DNA from: Bacilli bacterium
GTDB lineage: Bacteria > Bacillota_I > Bacilli_A > RF39 > UBA660
NCBI GenBank assembly: GCA_017411235.1
Contig: JAFPMR010000028.1
Span: 1-6,376 of the forward strand
DNA length: 6,376 bases
Direction: 5' to 3'
The notes below the pieces were generated by a model, which was given only the letters and a program-made list of their open reading frames with translations, ran no database searches and was not told where the DNA came from. Within the stretch, counting starts at the first letter, position 1; each line of letters opens with the position of its first letter. A program made the translations under genes and the position numbers. This document shows positions 1 to 6,135 of the stretch, piece after piece.

Positions 1-847
1 ATTCAGTTTTATTACGTTGATTTACAGTTTTATATACACAATCATCTTCTTTAGAATTAAGTAAACATTTAGCTACCATAAAATCTTTTATAGAAGTAAT
101 ATATGTATCATTTATTATATTACTAATAGTATCTCCATTTAAAAAATCATATAAACACAACATTTTATATATAGTAGTATATTCATTCTTTGTTAAATGA
201 TATTTCAAGTCTGTCAATAACTTTCTATTAGTATATACATCTCTTAATAATTCAAAGATTTTAGCATTATTTACATATTTATCAAATAAATTATCCAAAT
301 CAAATAATACAGGAACATCTGGAAGATTAAACATCAATCGTATTGTTCCATAATAAATATGTTCATTAATATTAAAGTCATTATAACCATATAAAGTAGC
401 TTTCAATAATTCAATAATACTTTCATCAAATGTAGATACTGTCGGTGGCGTAAAATCTTGCAAGGCTATATCAAAATAACCATCTTCAAAAGGACTTTGC
501 AACAATGGATGTGACATCATTTTTTGAATATATAATTGGTCTTTTATATCAGTAATATCATCTGCTCTTATAGGCAATTCTTTACAATCATACAATTTAT
601 CTACTTTCAATCTATTATAAAATTTTTTAGCTATTTGAATACCATTCAATACTTCATTTCTTATATCTTTTTGTACCTTTTTAGTACAAGATAAAATAGT
701 ATTATATGGTATTTGATATAGTGCTTTAGATATTCCAAAATAACTAGTATTATAATAAAGTGTATTAAAATCCTTATTACTACTTGGATTATTTAAAGAT
801 GTCAAAGTAATTAAGGCTTGTACATCTTCTACAGGTAATTTTATCAT
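1..847 (-). CDS. Unknown protein, C-terminus cut off by the window edge
   Basis: An open frame of 282 codons runs from an ATG at 847 to the left edge without a stop, so the C-terminus is missing. I checked the whole frame for stops and found none. The start is supported by an AAAGGA ribosome binding site about 10 bases upstream. The protein begins MIKLPVEDVQALITLTS and is rich in Asn, Tyr, Asp and Leu. I see no signal peptide, membrane segment, zinc-binding cluster or nucleotide-binding loop. It looks like a mostly helical soluble protein, but I do not recognise a family. It lies just after the terminator of the 291-aa gene, so it needs either read-through or a promoter in the roughly 25-base gap, where I see none that is convincing. 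Codon use is the extreme A/T-rich type of most of the window, unlike its right-hand neighbour. Confidence 0.85.
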   Translation of the reverse strand, partial: MIKLPVEDVQALITLTSLNNPSSNKDFNTLYYNTSYFGISKALYQIPYNTILSCTKKVQKDIRNEVLNGIQIAKKFYNRLKVDKLYDCKELPIRADDITDIKDQLYIQKMMSHPLLQSPFEDGYFDIALQDFTPPTVSTFDESIIELLKATLYGYNDFNINEHIYYGTIRLMFNLPDVPVLFDLDNLFDKYVNNAKIFELLRDVYTNRKLLTDLKYHLTKNEYTTIYKMLCLYDFLNGDTISNIINDTYITSIKDFMVAKCLLNSKEDDCVYKTVNQRNKTE

Positions 848-872
848 TTTTATAATTTCCTTTCTCTATAAT

Positions 873-915
873 AAAAATTAAGGAAAACTATAATATAATC
901 ATAGCTTTCCTTAAT
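873..915 (-). terminator. Strong intrinsic terminator after the 291-aa gene
   Basis: On the minus strand the arms at 901-915 and 877-891 form a 15-bp stem with a single G-U wobble and a 9-base loop, followed by a T run. The hairpin begins 17 bases after the stop codon at 932. The opposite side of the stem also ends in A/T-rich sequence, so it may work weakly in both directions. Confidence 0.9.
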
Positions 916-931
916 ATATTTATTTTATCTA

Positions 932-1807
932 CTATGCCATATTCTTAAAGATATTTTCTGCATAACAATCAGCAGCATCATTTATAAGTGATGTATTATC
1001 AGAATTAACATCCTTTAATGCTCTCCAATTAATACGATATTCTTGACTAATTTCATTTCCAGTATATCTCTTTGGATTTGTAAAATCATCAGGAAGTCCA
1101 CACTTCTTAACAATTTCCTTTAATCCATTAGAATATGCCTCCATATCCTTAATAGCATTATATTTAACACAAGGGAAACCATCAATATCAAAATAAGCTG
1201 ATACCTTTGCTCCAGTAGACTTATCTTTATCTACCTTACAATACTTACTTGCTGTCTGATACCCTTCAATAGCATCCTGAAGATTATCACAAGAAAAATC
1301 AAATAAACTACCAATACTCTTATATTCATCTTTAAGAATATCTGGCTGATATGTACCACCATCTGTTCTTGTAGCATTAGGGTCGATAATACCATTTGCT
1401 ATACATTCCTGAATATATCTAGTCTTTTCCTTATAATAAGCTATAATCTGCTTTGGATAATCTTTCTCATACTGTTCTTTTGCTGCCTTTTCTGCCTGAT
1501 AATCTTCTTCCTGTTTAGGAGATTTAAGATTAACTTCACTTAAATACTGATGATTTGTGTCAAGTTTCTTAATCTTATCAGCATAAAAATCCTTTGCAGC
1601 AGAAAATACTCTGTACTCTCCCCAAGCTGTGAATGATACATCAGAAGTAGTATCATCAACATCAAAAAACTTTAATACTCCGTGTGCATCAAGTACTTCC
1701 GTAAGTGTTTTAGCATCAGGTCGATTGTCATTATTGTAATTCTTTAATTCTGCAAAATTGTGAATTACATTATTGAAAAACTTAGTTTGATTGATTTTTA
1801 AATACAT
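932..1807 (-). CDS. Unknown 291-aa soluble protein in its own transcription unit
   Basis: The start at 1807 (MYLKINQTKFF) is chosen because a perfect AAGGAGG lies just upstream. A longer frame adds 19 residues, but those codons lie within the A/T-rich leader between promoter and ribosome binding site. The product is hydrophilic and charged, without a signal peptide or membrane segment. It has a Lys/Glu-rich, probably helical stretch around residues 95-135. A Cys-containing segment follows at about 170-220 (FDFSCDNL, SKYCKVDKDKS, FPCVKYN). I recognise no family and no catalytic motif. It has a consensus promoter, a strong ribosome binding site and a strong terminator of its own, which is the layout of an abundantly made protein. 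Its codons use C and G more than its neighbours do, either from selection for expression or from separate ancestry. A structural or host-takeover protein is possible, but that is a guess. Confidence 0.9.
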   Translation of the reverse strand: MYLKINQTKFFNNVIHNFAELKNYNNDNRPDAKTLTEVLDAHGVLKFFDVDDTTSDVSFTAWGEYRVFSAAKDFYADKIKKLDTNHQYLSEVNLKSPKQEEDYQAEKAAKEQYEKDYPKQIIAYYKEKTRYIQECIANGIIDPNATRTDGGTYQPDILKDEYKSIGSLFDFSCDNLQDAIEGYQTASKYCKVDKDKSTGAKVSAYFDIDGFPCVKYNAIKDMEAYSNGLKEIVKKCGLPDDFTNPKRYTGNEISQEYRINWRALKDVNSDNTSLINDAADCYAENIFKNMA

Positions 1808-1854
1808 TATAGTATCCTCCTTGAATATATATTTAATTTTTAATATGTATATAT

Positions 1855-1882
1855 AATATAACACATAGCATTAGTTTGTCAA
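1855..1882 (-). promoter_or_regulatory. Sigma70/sigmaA-type promoter for the 291-aa gene
   Basis: On the minus strand a perfect TTGACA (1877-1882) is followed after 16 bases by TATATT (1855-1860). An 18-base spacer to TATTAT is also possible. The start of transcription would fall near 1845-1848, leaving a leader of about 40 A/T-rich bases before the AAGGAGG and the ATG at 1807. The -35 box lies just past the stop codon of the 111-aa gene. This is the clearest promoter in the window. Confidence 0.8.
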
Positions 1883-1885
1883 CAG

Positions 1886-2221
1886 TTAAATTGCAATATT
1901 TGGTAAATTTTTTGGCATAGTTTGAATAGTATATTGAAATGTATGTTTATCATCTTTATAATTAGCAACTTCCTCATTTCGTTCTAAACTAATATCAGGA
2001 CGTGTATCATATAATAATAGATAATAAGGTTTATTTTCTTGTAAATTTTCTGGAATTATTGTAAATCTATCCTTTACTAATACACCTTTTATTAAATTAA
2101 TATTATCAGTAATTATCATATAATTACTATTACATTTATTCATATAAGAAGATAAACTTTTCTCTAATGTTTCAATATTCATAAATTCAAAATATTGTTT
2201 ATTGTCAATAAATCCAACCAC
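1886..2221 (-). CDS. Unknown 111-aa protein downstream of the FtsK-like ATPase
   Basis: The start is a GTG at 2221, supported by a perfect AAGGAGG with an 8-base spacer. No ATG fits this ribosome binding site. The product is a small soluble protein with alternating hydrophobic strands (for example YMIITDNINLIKGVLV and PYYLLLYD), suggesting a small alpha/beta fold. It has no Cys cluster, signal peptide or membrane helix, and I do not recognise a family. It lies 23 bases after the end of the ATPase gene with no terminator between them, so the two are probably cotranscribed. That makes it a candidate accessory to the ATPase, but only by position. No terminator follows it, so transcription probably continues into the 291-aa gene, which also has its own promoter. 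Confidence 0.85.
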   Translation of the reverse strand: MVGFIDNKQYFEFMNIETLEKSLSSYMNKCNSNYMIITDNINLIKGVLVKDRFTIIPENLQENKPYYLLLYDTRPDISLERNEEVANYKDDKHTFQYTIQTMPKNLPNIAI

Positions 2222-2244
2222 AAGTATATCCTCCTTATGCTATT

Positions 2245-3046
2245 TTATTTCTTTTTATTAATATGTAGTTTTAATTTTGTAGAAGGAGCTTCAGAATAGG
2301 TATTATCTATATTTAATTTAATATTATTAGTATTTGGTTCAGCTATATCTAATGCATCTTCTACTTTCTTTCTAGTGGATGATTGTTCTCCAAATGGATT
2401 ACTAAATAAATCATCCATATCATCCGACATTTTTATATCATCTATTGATTTTTTTGGAGTTTCTTCTTTCTTTGTATCATCAGAAGTTTGTGTATCAGAT
2501 TTCTTAAATAAATCATCTATATCTTGATTTATTTTACTATCCTCATTATCATTAAAATCATTATCATTAGTTCCTTCAAATTCTTCTTCAATGATTTCTT
2601 CTTCAACTTCTTCATCTAAAGGATGTTGTTTTACCCAACCACTATCATCTATAGTAATTCCTTTTCTTTTACATTGTTCAAGATATACTGGATTATTATA
2701 AGATAATTTTTGTTTATCATCAAATACCCAATCATTTTCAGGTTGTGTAAAATATGTTTGTGTTTCGATAATCTCATTTCCACTTCCGATGAACCCACGA
2801 CCCTTTATATCAGGTTTTGCTAAATTTGATATATCTTTTTCAAACATTAATTGTGATGCACCTTCATCAAATCCACCTAATAATACGGACATTTGGATAT
2901 TGTTCTTTAAATCACTTGATATAGTACTACCACTTGCTCTCTGACAAGCTAATGCTAAATGAACAGCAGCAGCACGTCCTAATCTAGCAATAGAACCTAA
3001 TGCTTGTTTTACTTTATCAACAGACTGATAATCATCAGATGTCATA
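2245..3046 (-). CDS. FtsK/SpoIIIE-like motor ATPase, C-extein exon 2
   Basis: This is the 3' exon of the gene that starts at 4971. Joined to 4289-4971 it stays in frame and gives a 494-residue precursor. Right after the junction comes the conserved FtsK region following Walker B. Exon 1 ends ...ADELNEL and exon 2 continues MTSDDYQSVDK, then RLGRAAAVHLALACQRAS (precursor residues 249-266), matching the FtsK pattern RAAGIHLVLATQRPS. A GRG turn follows at 310-312, as in the end of the FtsK motor core. From about residue 371 the protein becomes a long, acidic, low-complexity and presumably disordered tail with two DDLF motifs (403-408, 437-442) and a basic end (KLKLHINKKK). No FtsK gamma winged-helix domain is evident. 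There is no ribosome binding site before the ATG at 3045, so this is not a separate gene. Packaging, segregation or secretion roles are all possible for phage FtsK-like motors. Confidence 0.92.
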
Positions 3047-3425
3047 CATATTTGGACTATATCTTTATCCCATATACTATTACCATATATGAAATACCTA
3101 CTACTTCATTTTAATGGATTTATATTATGCTAATCTCACATAAAAACCAACCATATAGGCACTACTCTACTCATTTACTCACTATAGTATTTCTCTATAG
3201 TTACACTTTCGATAGTCTCTGAACCCATCTCTATTCGAGATTTGGATGCTGATTTACTAATTATTATACGACCTTAGGACCAGGATTACTTTTTCTGGCT
3301 TTTATTTCACCATAGCCTAGTTCTTTTATTTTTTCTACTTTCGTCACCGTCACACTTAGACTTATTTCATTCTTATGTTGTGGTTAAAAGAACATTATAG
3401 ATTCCAGCAATTCAATAGGTTAATT
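3047..3425 (-). ncRNA. Catalytic core of the group I intron (P2 3' strand to terminal G)
   Basis: This stretch without a gene is ribozyme. Reading in the RNA direction: the P2 3' strand is at 3417-3425. The P3 5' strand CUAUUG (3413-3418) pairs with UAAUAG (3077-3082). P4 pairs UGCUGG (3404-3409) with UCAGCA (3247-3252). P6 is formed by bases near 3244-3246 and 3224-3226, capped by a UCUC/GAGA helix (3237-3240 with 3228-3231). P7 pairs GACUAU (3212-3217) with AUAGUC (3055-3060). The latter sits in the classic AAGATATAGTCC string. A hairpin with CTATAG arms (3181-3201) lies between the P7 5' and P3 3' strands, where P7.1/P7.2 occur in IA introns. The long segment between the P4 strands holds P5-type extensions. 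The P3, P2 and P8 details are less certain than P4, P6 and P7. Confidence 0.88.
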
Positions 3426-3445
3426 CTTGCACACATTGATTATAA

Positions 3446-4249
3446 CTAATTATTTAAAAAATCATATAAATCTTGTAATTTCCAAAAAACTATATAATTT
3501 AATTTATTTTTTCTTGCGCATTTATATTTTTTTATATCTCTATTTGTCCAAACATTTATTGCATTTTGATAGTATTTAGATGTTTTTGCTTTTTCTTTCC
3601 ATTTCGTTAATTGTTGTTTACAAAATGTTTTTCTACCATCATATTTTATATGTCCGTGTGTCCAATGAAAATTACATTCAATATATAAATTTAATGGTAT
3701 TATATAAAAATCACATCTAAAAGGATATTCTAATGTTTTATAATTTCGTTTTACATTAGAATTTCCATAAAAATCACATAATTCTTTATATGCAATATTT
3801 TCTTGTTCTGATACCTTAAATGTTTTATTCTTTTTTAATGTATTATAATGTTTTTGAAGTGCTTCTTTTGAATGAGCATTTTCTTTTATTTGTGGGATTA
3901 AATATGGATTTTCTACATTATAATGTTGTTTTAGTGTTTGTTTACATTTTTCTAGTACTTCTGGTCTATTAAAAGGATGACCGAAAGTATTAGATAATGT
4001 TTCGTGTCTTTGTTTAATTACATTAGTATCTTTATTAGCACATATTTTATTACAATGTGTTTTATATCCATATCCTATTGATTGAAATTTAGTAGGTTTT
4101 CCACAAGTCGGGCAAATATGATACGAATTTGTATCTATATAAGTATCATAATAATATTTTTGCGATATATTTTTATGTTTTTTAGTTAAATGTGCAGATA
4201 AAACATTTAAATTTTTAAATTCTTTATTACATAATTTACATATATACAT
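3446..4249 (-). CDS. Intron-encoded homing endonuclease, EDxHD (Vsr-like) family
   Basis: This 267-aa protein has DNA-binding modules at the front and a nuclease at the back. Residues 4-25 form a C2H2 finger (C4, C7, H20, H25). Residues 46-70 form a second zinc site (CPTC plus C66 and C70). Residues 85-135 hold repeated helical units of the type NRPEVLEKCKQTLKQHY / NVENPYLIPQIKENA, common in phage homing nucleases. The C-terminal domain has the EDxHD pattern: E148 or E150 (SEQE), D180 (FRCDFY), the strand IECNFHWTHG with E191, H195 and H198, and D238 in WTNRDIKK, followed by NYIVFW. All expected catalytic positions appear present, so it is probably active. Its likely target is the intronless ATPase allele across the exon junction. 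The ATG follows an AGAGG ribosome binding site with an 8-base spacer. That site lies in the proposed P2 helix, so RNA folding may limit its translation. Confidence 0.9.
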   Translation of the reverse strand: MYICKLCNKEFKNLNVLSAHLTKKHKNISQKYYYDTYIDTNSYHICPTCGKPTKFQSIGYGYKTHCNKICANKDTNVIKQRHETLSNTFGHPFNRPEVLEKCKQTLKQHYNVENPYLIPQIKENAHSKEALQKHYNTLKKNKTFKVSEQENIAYKELCDFYGNSNVKRNYKTLEYPFRCDFYIIPLNLYIECNFHWTHGHIKYDGRKTFCKQQLTKWKEKAKTSKYYQNAINVWTNRDIKKYKCARKNKLNYIVFWKLQDLYDFLNN

Positions 4250-4269
4250 AATTATAACCTCTGTATACC

Positions 4270-4293
4270 GAGCCTATGACATCAGTTAAGCTC
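4270..4293 (-). other. 5' splice site and internal guide sequence (P1/P10)
   Basis: The last five exon bases (4289-4293) and the intron guide form P1, GAGCU with GGCUC, ending in the U-G wobble that defines the 5' splice site. The adjoining guide bases (4275-4283) match the first nine bases of exon 2 (3038-3046) perfectly as P10. The guide therefore aligns both exons in one continuous helix and fixes the junction between bases 4289 and 3046. Confidence 0.92.
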
Positions 4294-4971
4294 ATTTAAC
4301 TCATCTGCAAGGAATAATAATACTTTTGGTGTATAAATTCCTTTAGACATTCTAATTGAATTTTTATCAATATAAGAATTATAACCTTTTACTTCAGGTA
4401 ATTGTGGGTGTCTGCCTTCCCATTTATCTTCCATCATACCATCATAAATTTCTTGAATAGTTAATATCATAGGTTGTCTGCCATCTTGATATATTAACTT
4501 CATTTTATTATAATTTCTATCTTTTTCATCCAAATCAACAGTAAGTTCAAACATTTCATCAAATTGTACTTTTTCTCCAAAGACTTCAAAATAATTAACT
4601 TCTTTATCTTTGATTTTATAAATATTATTGACCTGTTGATTTTCCATAAACTTGAATCTGTCCATCATAATTTTCTGGAAGTTAGCCACAGTAGCAGCGG
4701 CAGTAGGTACATCTAAGGCAACACCTTTAACACCTTTAACACCTCTTAAAAGATTAAATTCAACCCTTTTACAATCAACACCTACTAATTGAAATCTATC
4801 GGCATATCTTGAAACGTGTCCTACAATAGACTGTTCTAATACAGATTTACCTGAATTATGAAATATAACTCCATTAGGCATTTGATAAAATGGGTCGTTT
4901 CCTTCTAATGAAAATCCAAAATAATGATTTGTTTGATTTAGAGGTTTAATAGAAAATTCGGTATTATTCAT
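4289..4971 (-). CDS. IntC fused to FtsK/SpoIIIE-like ATPase C-extein, exon 1
   Basis: This gene has its own ATG at 4971 and a strong AAGGAGG (4978-4984), 6 bases upstream. Residues 1-39 are a C-terminal intein fragment ending VIFHN. Residue 40 is the +1 Ser of the extein, and SGKSVL (40-45) is the second half of an FtsK Walker A loop (family form GxTGSGKSVL). DCKRVE (66-71) matches the FtsK DPKRVE signature. KVLLFLADE (216-224) is Walker B with D223 and E224. Between them lies a charged segment of about 95 residues, somewhat long for the family. The exon ends inside codon 228; joined to 2245-3046 it continues ELNELM-TSDDYQ. The protein lacks the first half of its P-loop and cannot bind ATP normally until it is trans-spliced to the N-half encoded to the right. 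It lies 21 bases after the 207-aa gene and is probably cotranscribed with it. Confidence 0.93.
4855..4971 (-). other. C-terminal split-intein fragment (IntC, 39 aa)
   Basis: The segment contains an intein F block, HYFGFSLEGNDPFYQ, and a G block, GVIFHN, with penultimate His38 and terminal Asn39 followed by Ser as +1 nucleophile. These are the residues needed for C-terminal cleavage and ligation. Its length fits natural IntC pieces, and it starts with its own Met a short distance before the F block. The matching N-fragment is encoded at 6136-6376. Splicing would leave the Walker A loop as ...G|SGKS. Confidence 0.92.
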
Positions 4972-4992
4972 AATTTACCTCCTTAATTTAAT

Positions 4993-5616
4993 TTATTTTG
5001 CAATAACAAAAAGTCCCTCATATGGAGAACTACCTCTACCTCTACCTCTTGTTTTCTCACATTTTCTAATAAAGTCATTTATAGTAATATAAACTTCACT
5101 CATAATTACATTACCTTTATCAGATGCAATTCCTTCTGAAATAACTCTATCAAGTACATTTTCATCAATTACATCTTTATCATAAGATAATTTATAATTT
5201 CTACCTGCTGTATCACTATCATAATTAATAATAGCTTTAAGCATTTGATAGGCTTTACCAGATTTACCATATTCATTTAAATCTGTAGTATCATCTGCAT
5301 CAAAACCATTATTATTATTTAATCTATCAATATTGACAAGTAATGCATATTGGAAATCATATTTAACCATAAGTCTAGCTAAAGTTCTCTGGTCAGCAGT
5401 ATCTAACCTATCACCTCTATCGAACTTTTTAACTAATTCACTTAAAATTTTTGCATCTGGAACATTAAAACCAAAATCATTATCAAATTTAGTCTGTTCT
5501 GCAACCTGTTCCATAGTTGTTTGCTCTTTATAAATCTTTCTAGCTGCTTCTTTTAAATCTTCTAAACTTGCAAACATTGTTGCATATGCTCTTTCTTCTG
5601 ACATAAGTACTAACAT
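4993..5616 (-). CDS. Unknown 207-aa protein between the split-intein halves
   Basis: The start at 5616 is favoured by AAAGGAG about 11 bases upstream; the next Met (residue 5) would be too far away. The protein is soluble and charged. Residues 59-86 (SELVKKFDRGDRLDTADQRT and following LARLMVKY) form a helical pair with the rhythm L..G..L...Q...L..L..KY. I associate this with short modules in phage replication or DNA-binding proteins, but this is only a resemblance. Residues 190-195 are RGRGRG, from a short tandem nucleotide repeat, followed by SSPYEGLFVIAK. There is no nuclease motif, so it is not the endonuclease often found between fractured intein halves. It lies immediately upstream of the IntC-ATPase gene, probably on the same transcript, and downstream of a terminator and candidate promoter. 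Function is unknown. Confidence 0.88.
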   Translation of the reverse strand: MLVLMSEERAYATMFASLEDLKEAARKIYKEQTTMEQVAEQTKFDNDFGFNVPDAKILSELVKKFDRGDRLDTADQRTLARLMVKYDFQYALLVNIDRLNNNNGFDADDTTDLNEYGKSGKAYQMLKAIINYDSDTAGRNYKLSYDKDVIDENVLDRVISEGIASDKGNVIMSEVYITINDFIRKCEKTRGRGRGSSPYEGLFVIAK

Positions 5617-5637
5617 AATTTTTTTCTCTCCTTTACA

Positions 5638-5668
5638 ATTATACTAAAAAAGAGCCTTAAATAATCAA
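5638..5668 (-). promoter_or_regulatory. Candidate promoter overlapping a terminator, upstream of the 207-aa gene
   Basis: On the minus strand TTGATT (5663-5668) and a perfect TATAAT (5638-5643) are separated by 19 bases, slightly long for sigma70/sigmaA. The -35 box falls in the terminator loop region and the -10 box lies just past the T run. It would restart transcription for the 207-aa gene and the IntC-ATPase gene after the upstream message ends. The -10 match is strong, the spacing weakens the call. Confidence 0.45.
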
Positions 5669-5678
5669 GACTCTTTTT
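5646..5678 (-). terminator. Intrinsic terminator after the 85-aa gene
   Basis: Minus-strand arms AAAAAGAGTCTT (5667-5678) and AAGGCTCTTTTT (5647-5658) make a 12-bp stem with one G-U wobble, an 8-base loop and a terminal T run. The A run on the other arm would let it also act in the opposite direction. It separates the 85-aa gene from the 207-aa gene, and so separates transcription of the two intein halves. Confidence 0.85.
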
Positions 5679-5702
5679 CGTCAGTTAGTTATTATTTAGT
5701 TT

Positions 5703-5960
5703 TTAAGAAATATGATTTTCAGATTTAAACATTTCATACCAATTTTTAGGTTCAAGAATCATATATCTTCTTTCATTTTCTGGTAATGCCATTTGTTCAA
5801 TCTCACATTCCTTTGTTGCTTTCGCCCATTCTTCATCAGTTTGATTATAAAATGGGAAATTAAATTTCTTTACCCAATCAGTAATGGTTTCACATTCAAA
5901 TGTATCTGTTTGCCACTCCAATTCAGTTGAAATTCTACTCTTTTCTATAACTTTAATCAT
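5703..5960 (-). CDS. Unknown 85-aa protein
   Basis: A small gene with an ATG at 5960 preceded by AAAGGA at a normal distance, ending just before a clear intrinsic terminator. The product is acidic and rich in Trp, Glu and Lys (for example ELEWQTDTFE, DEEWAKATKECE, EPKNWYEMF), with no membrane segment, signal peptide or metal-binding cluster. I do not recognise a family. It lies between the IntN gene and the 207-aa gene, within the gap separating the split-intein halves. The ribosome binding site and the terminator make it a believable gene. Nothing links its function to the ATPase beyond position. Confidence 0.8.
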   Translation of the reverse strand: MIKVIEKSRISTELEWQTDTFECETITDWVKKFNFPFYNQTDEEWAKATKECEIEQMALPENERRYMILEPKNWYEMFKSENHIS

Positions 5961-6013
5961 ATTAGTAAATTCCTTTCTTATAGTTATATTGTTTATTATG
6001 TAAACTTCTATAA

Positions 6014-6070
6014 TTATGGTCGTTCTCTAATCATATAATCTTCCTCCTTAAAAGTACTATTATTTTCCAT
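6014..6070 (-). CDS. Possible 18-codon (or 6-codon) mini-ORF with strong ribosome binding site
   Basis: A perfect AAGGAGG (6043-6049) lies 8 bases before an ATG (6032-6034) that opens only six codons, MIRERP, before TAA. The same frame extends upstream to an ATG at 6070, giving 18 residues, but the ribosome binding site then lies inside the ORF. It could be a leader peptide, the remains of a lost gene, or chance. The remaining bases of 5961-6135 hold nothing else I can support. Confidence 0.25.
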   Translation of the reverse strand: MENNSTFKEEDYMIRERP

Positions 6071-6135
6071 TTTTACTTCTTTCTTATTATTAAATAGTGC
6101 ATATTTTACCTATTTTGGTTGAATTTTAAGCATTT

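Larger units (their letters stand above)
3047..4288 (-). mobile_element. Group I intron (probably IA type) with homing endonuclease gene
   Basis: A 1242-base intron interrupts the ATPase gene immediately after the Walker B region. Splice sites follow from pairing. In P1 the 5' exon end GAGCT pairs with GGCTC in the intron (4270-4274), with the expected U-G pair at the splice site. In P10 the first nine bases of the 3' exon, TATGACATC, pair perfectly with GATGTCATA in the intron (4275-4283). The last intron base is G (3047), as required. The 3' part holds P3, P4, P6 and P7 strands of a group I core. Excision restores a continuous FtsK-like frame, which independently confirms the boundaries. 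The endonuclease gene occupies 3446-4249, in what appears to be the P2 loop. Unspliced RNA would stop translation at TGA (4282-4284) after 229 residues. Subgroup IA is inferred from extra hairpins between the P7 5' strand and P3 3' strand. Confidence 0.95.

Noticed and set aside
1808..1864. A 19-residue N-terminal extension of the 291-aa protein
   Set aside because: The extension lies between the promoter and a perfect AAGGAGG, has A/T-rich leader composition, and no ribosome binding site precedes its ATG.
2245..3045. The 266-aa frame beginning at the ATG at 3045 as an independent gene
   Set aside because: There is no ribosome binding site before this ATG, the protein starts in the middle of an FtsK motor domain, and the intron boundaries place the base just before this ATG as the first base of exon 2.
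3042..4288. Alternative intron boundaries, splicing after 4288 and before 3042 (also in frame, losing Met229)
   Set aside because: These positions do not put the 5' splice site at the U-G pair of P1 and leave a poorer P10. The 4289/3046 junction satisfies both pairings and keeps the FtsK-like DEL..LM.
4726..4745. Short tandem repeat in exon 1 (encoding GVKGVKGV), with a similar one at 5033-5053 (RGRGRG)
   Set aside because: These are only two or three short units inside coding sequence, with no sign of a wider repeat array or CRISPR structure.
5333..5533. A 66-codon frame on the plus strand
   Set aside because: It lies antisense within the 207-aa gene, has no ribosome binding site, and every other gene is on the minus strand.
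5975..6003. TTTACA / TATAAG as a promoter for the 85-aa gene
   Set aside because: The predicted start of transcription would fall in or next to the ribosome binding site, leaving no leader. Such pairs are expected by chance in A/T-rich DNA.
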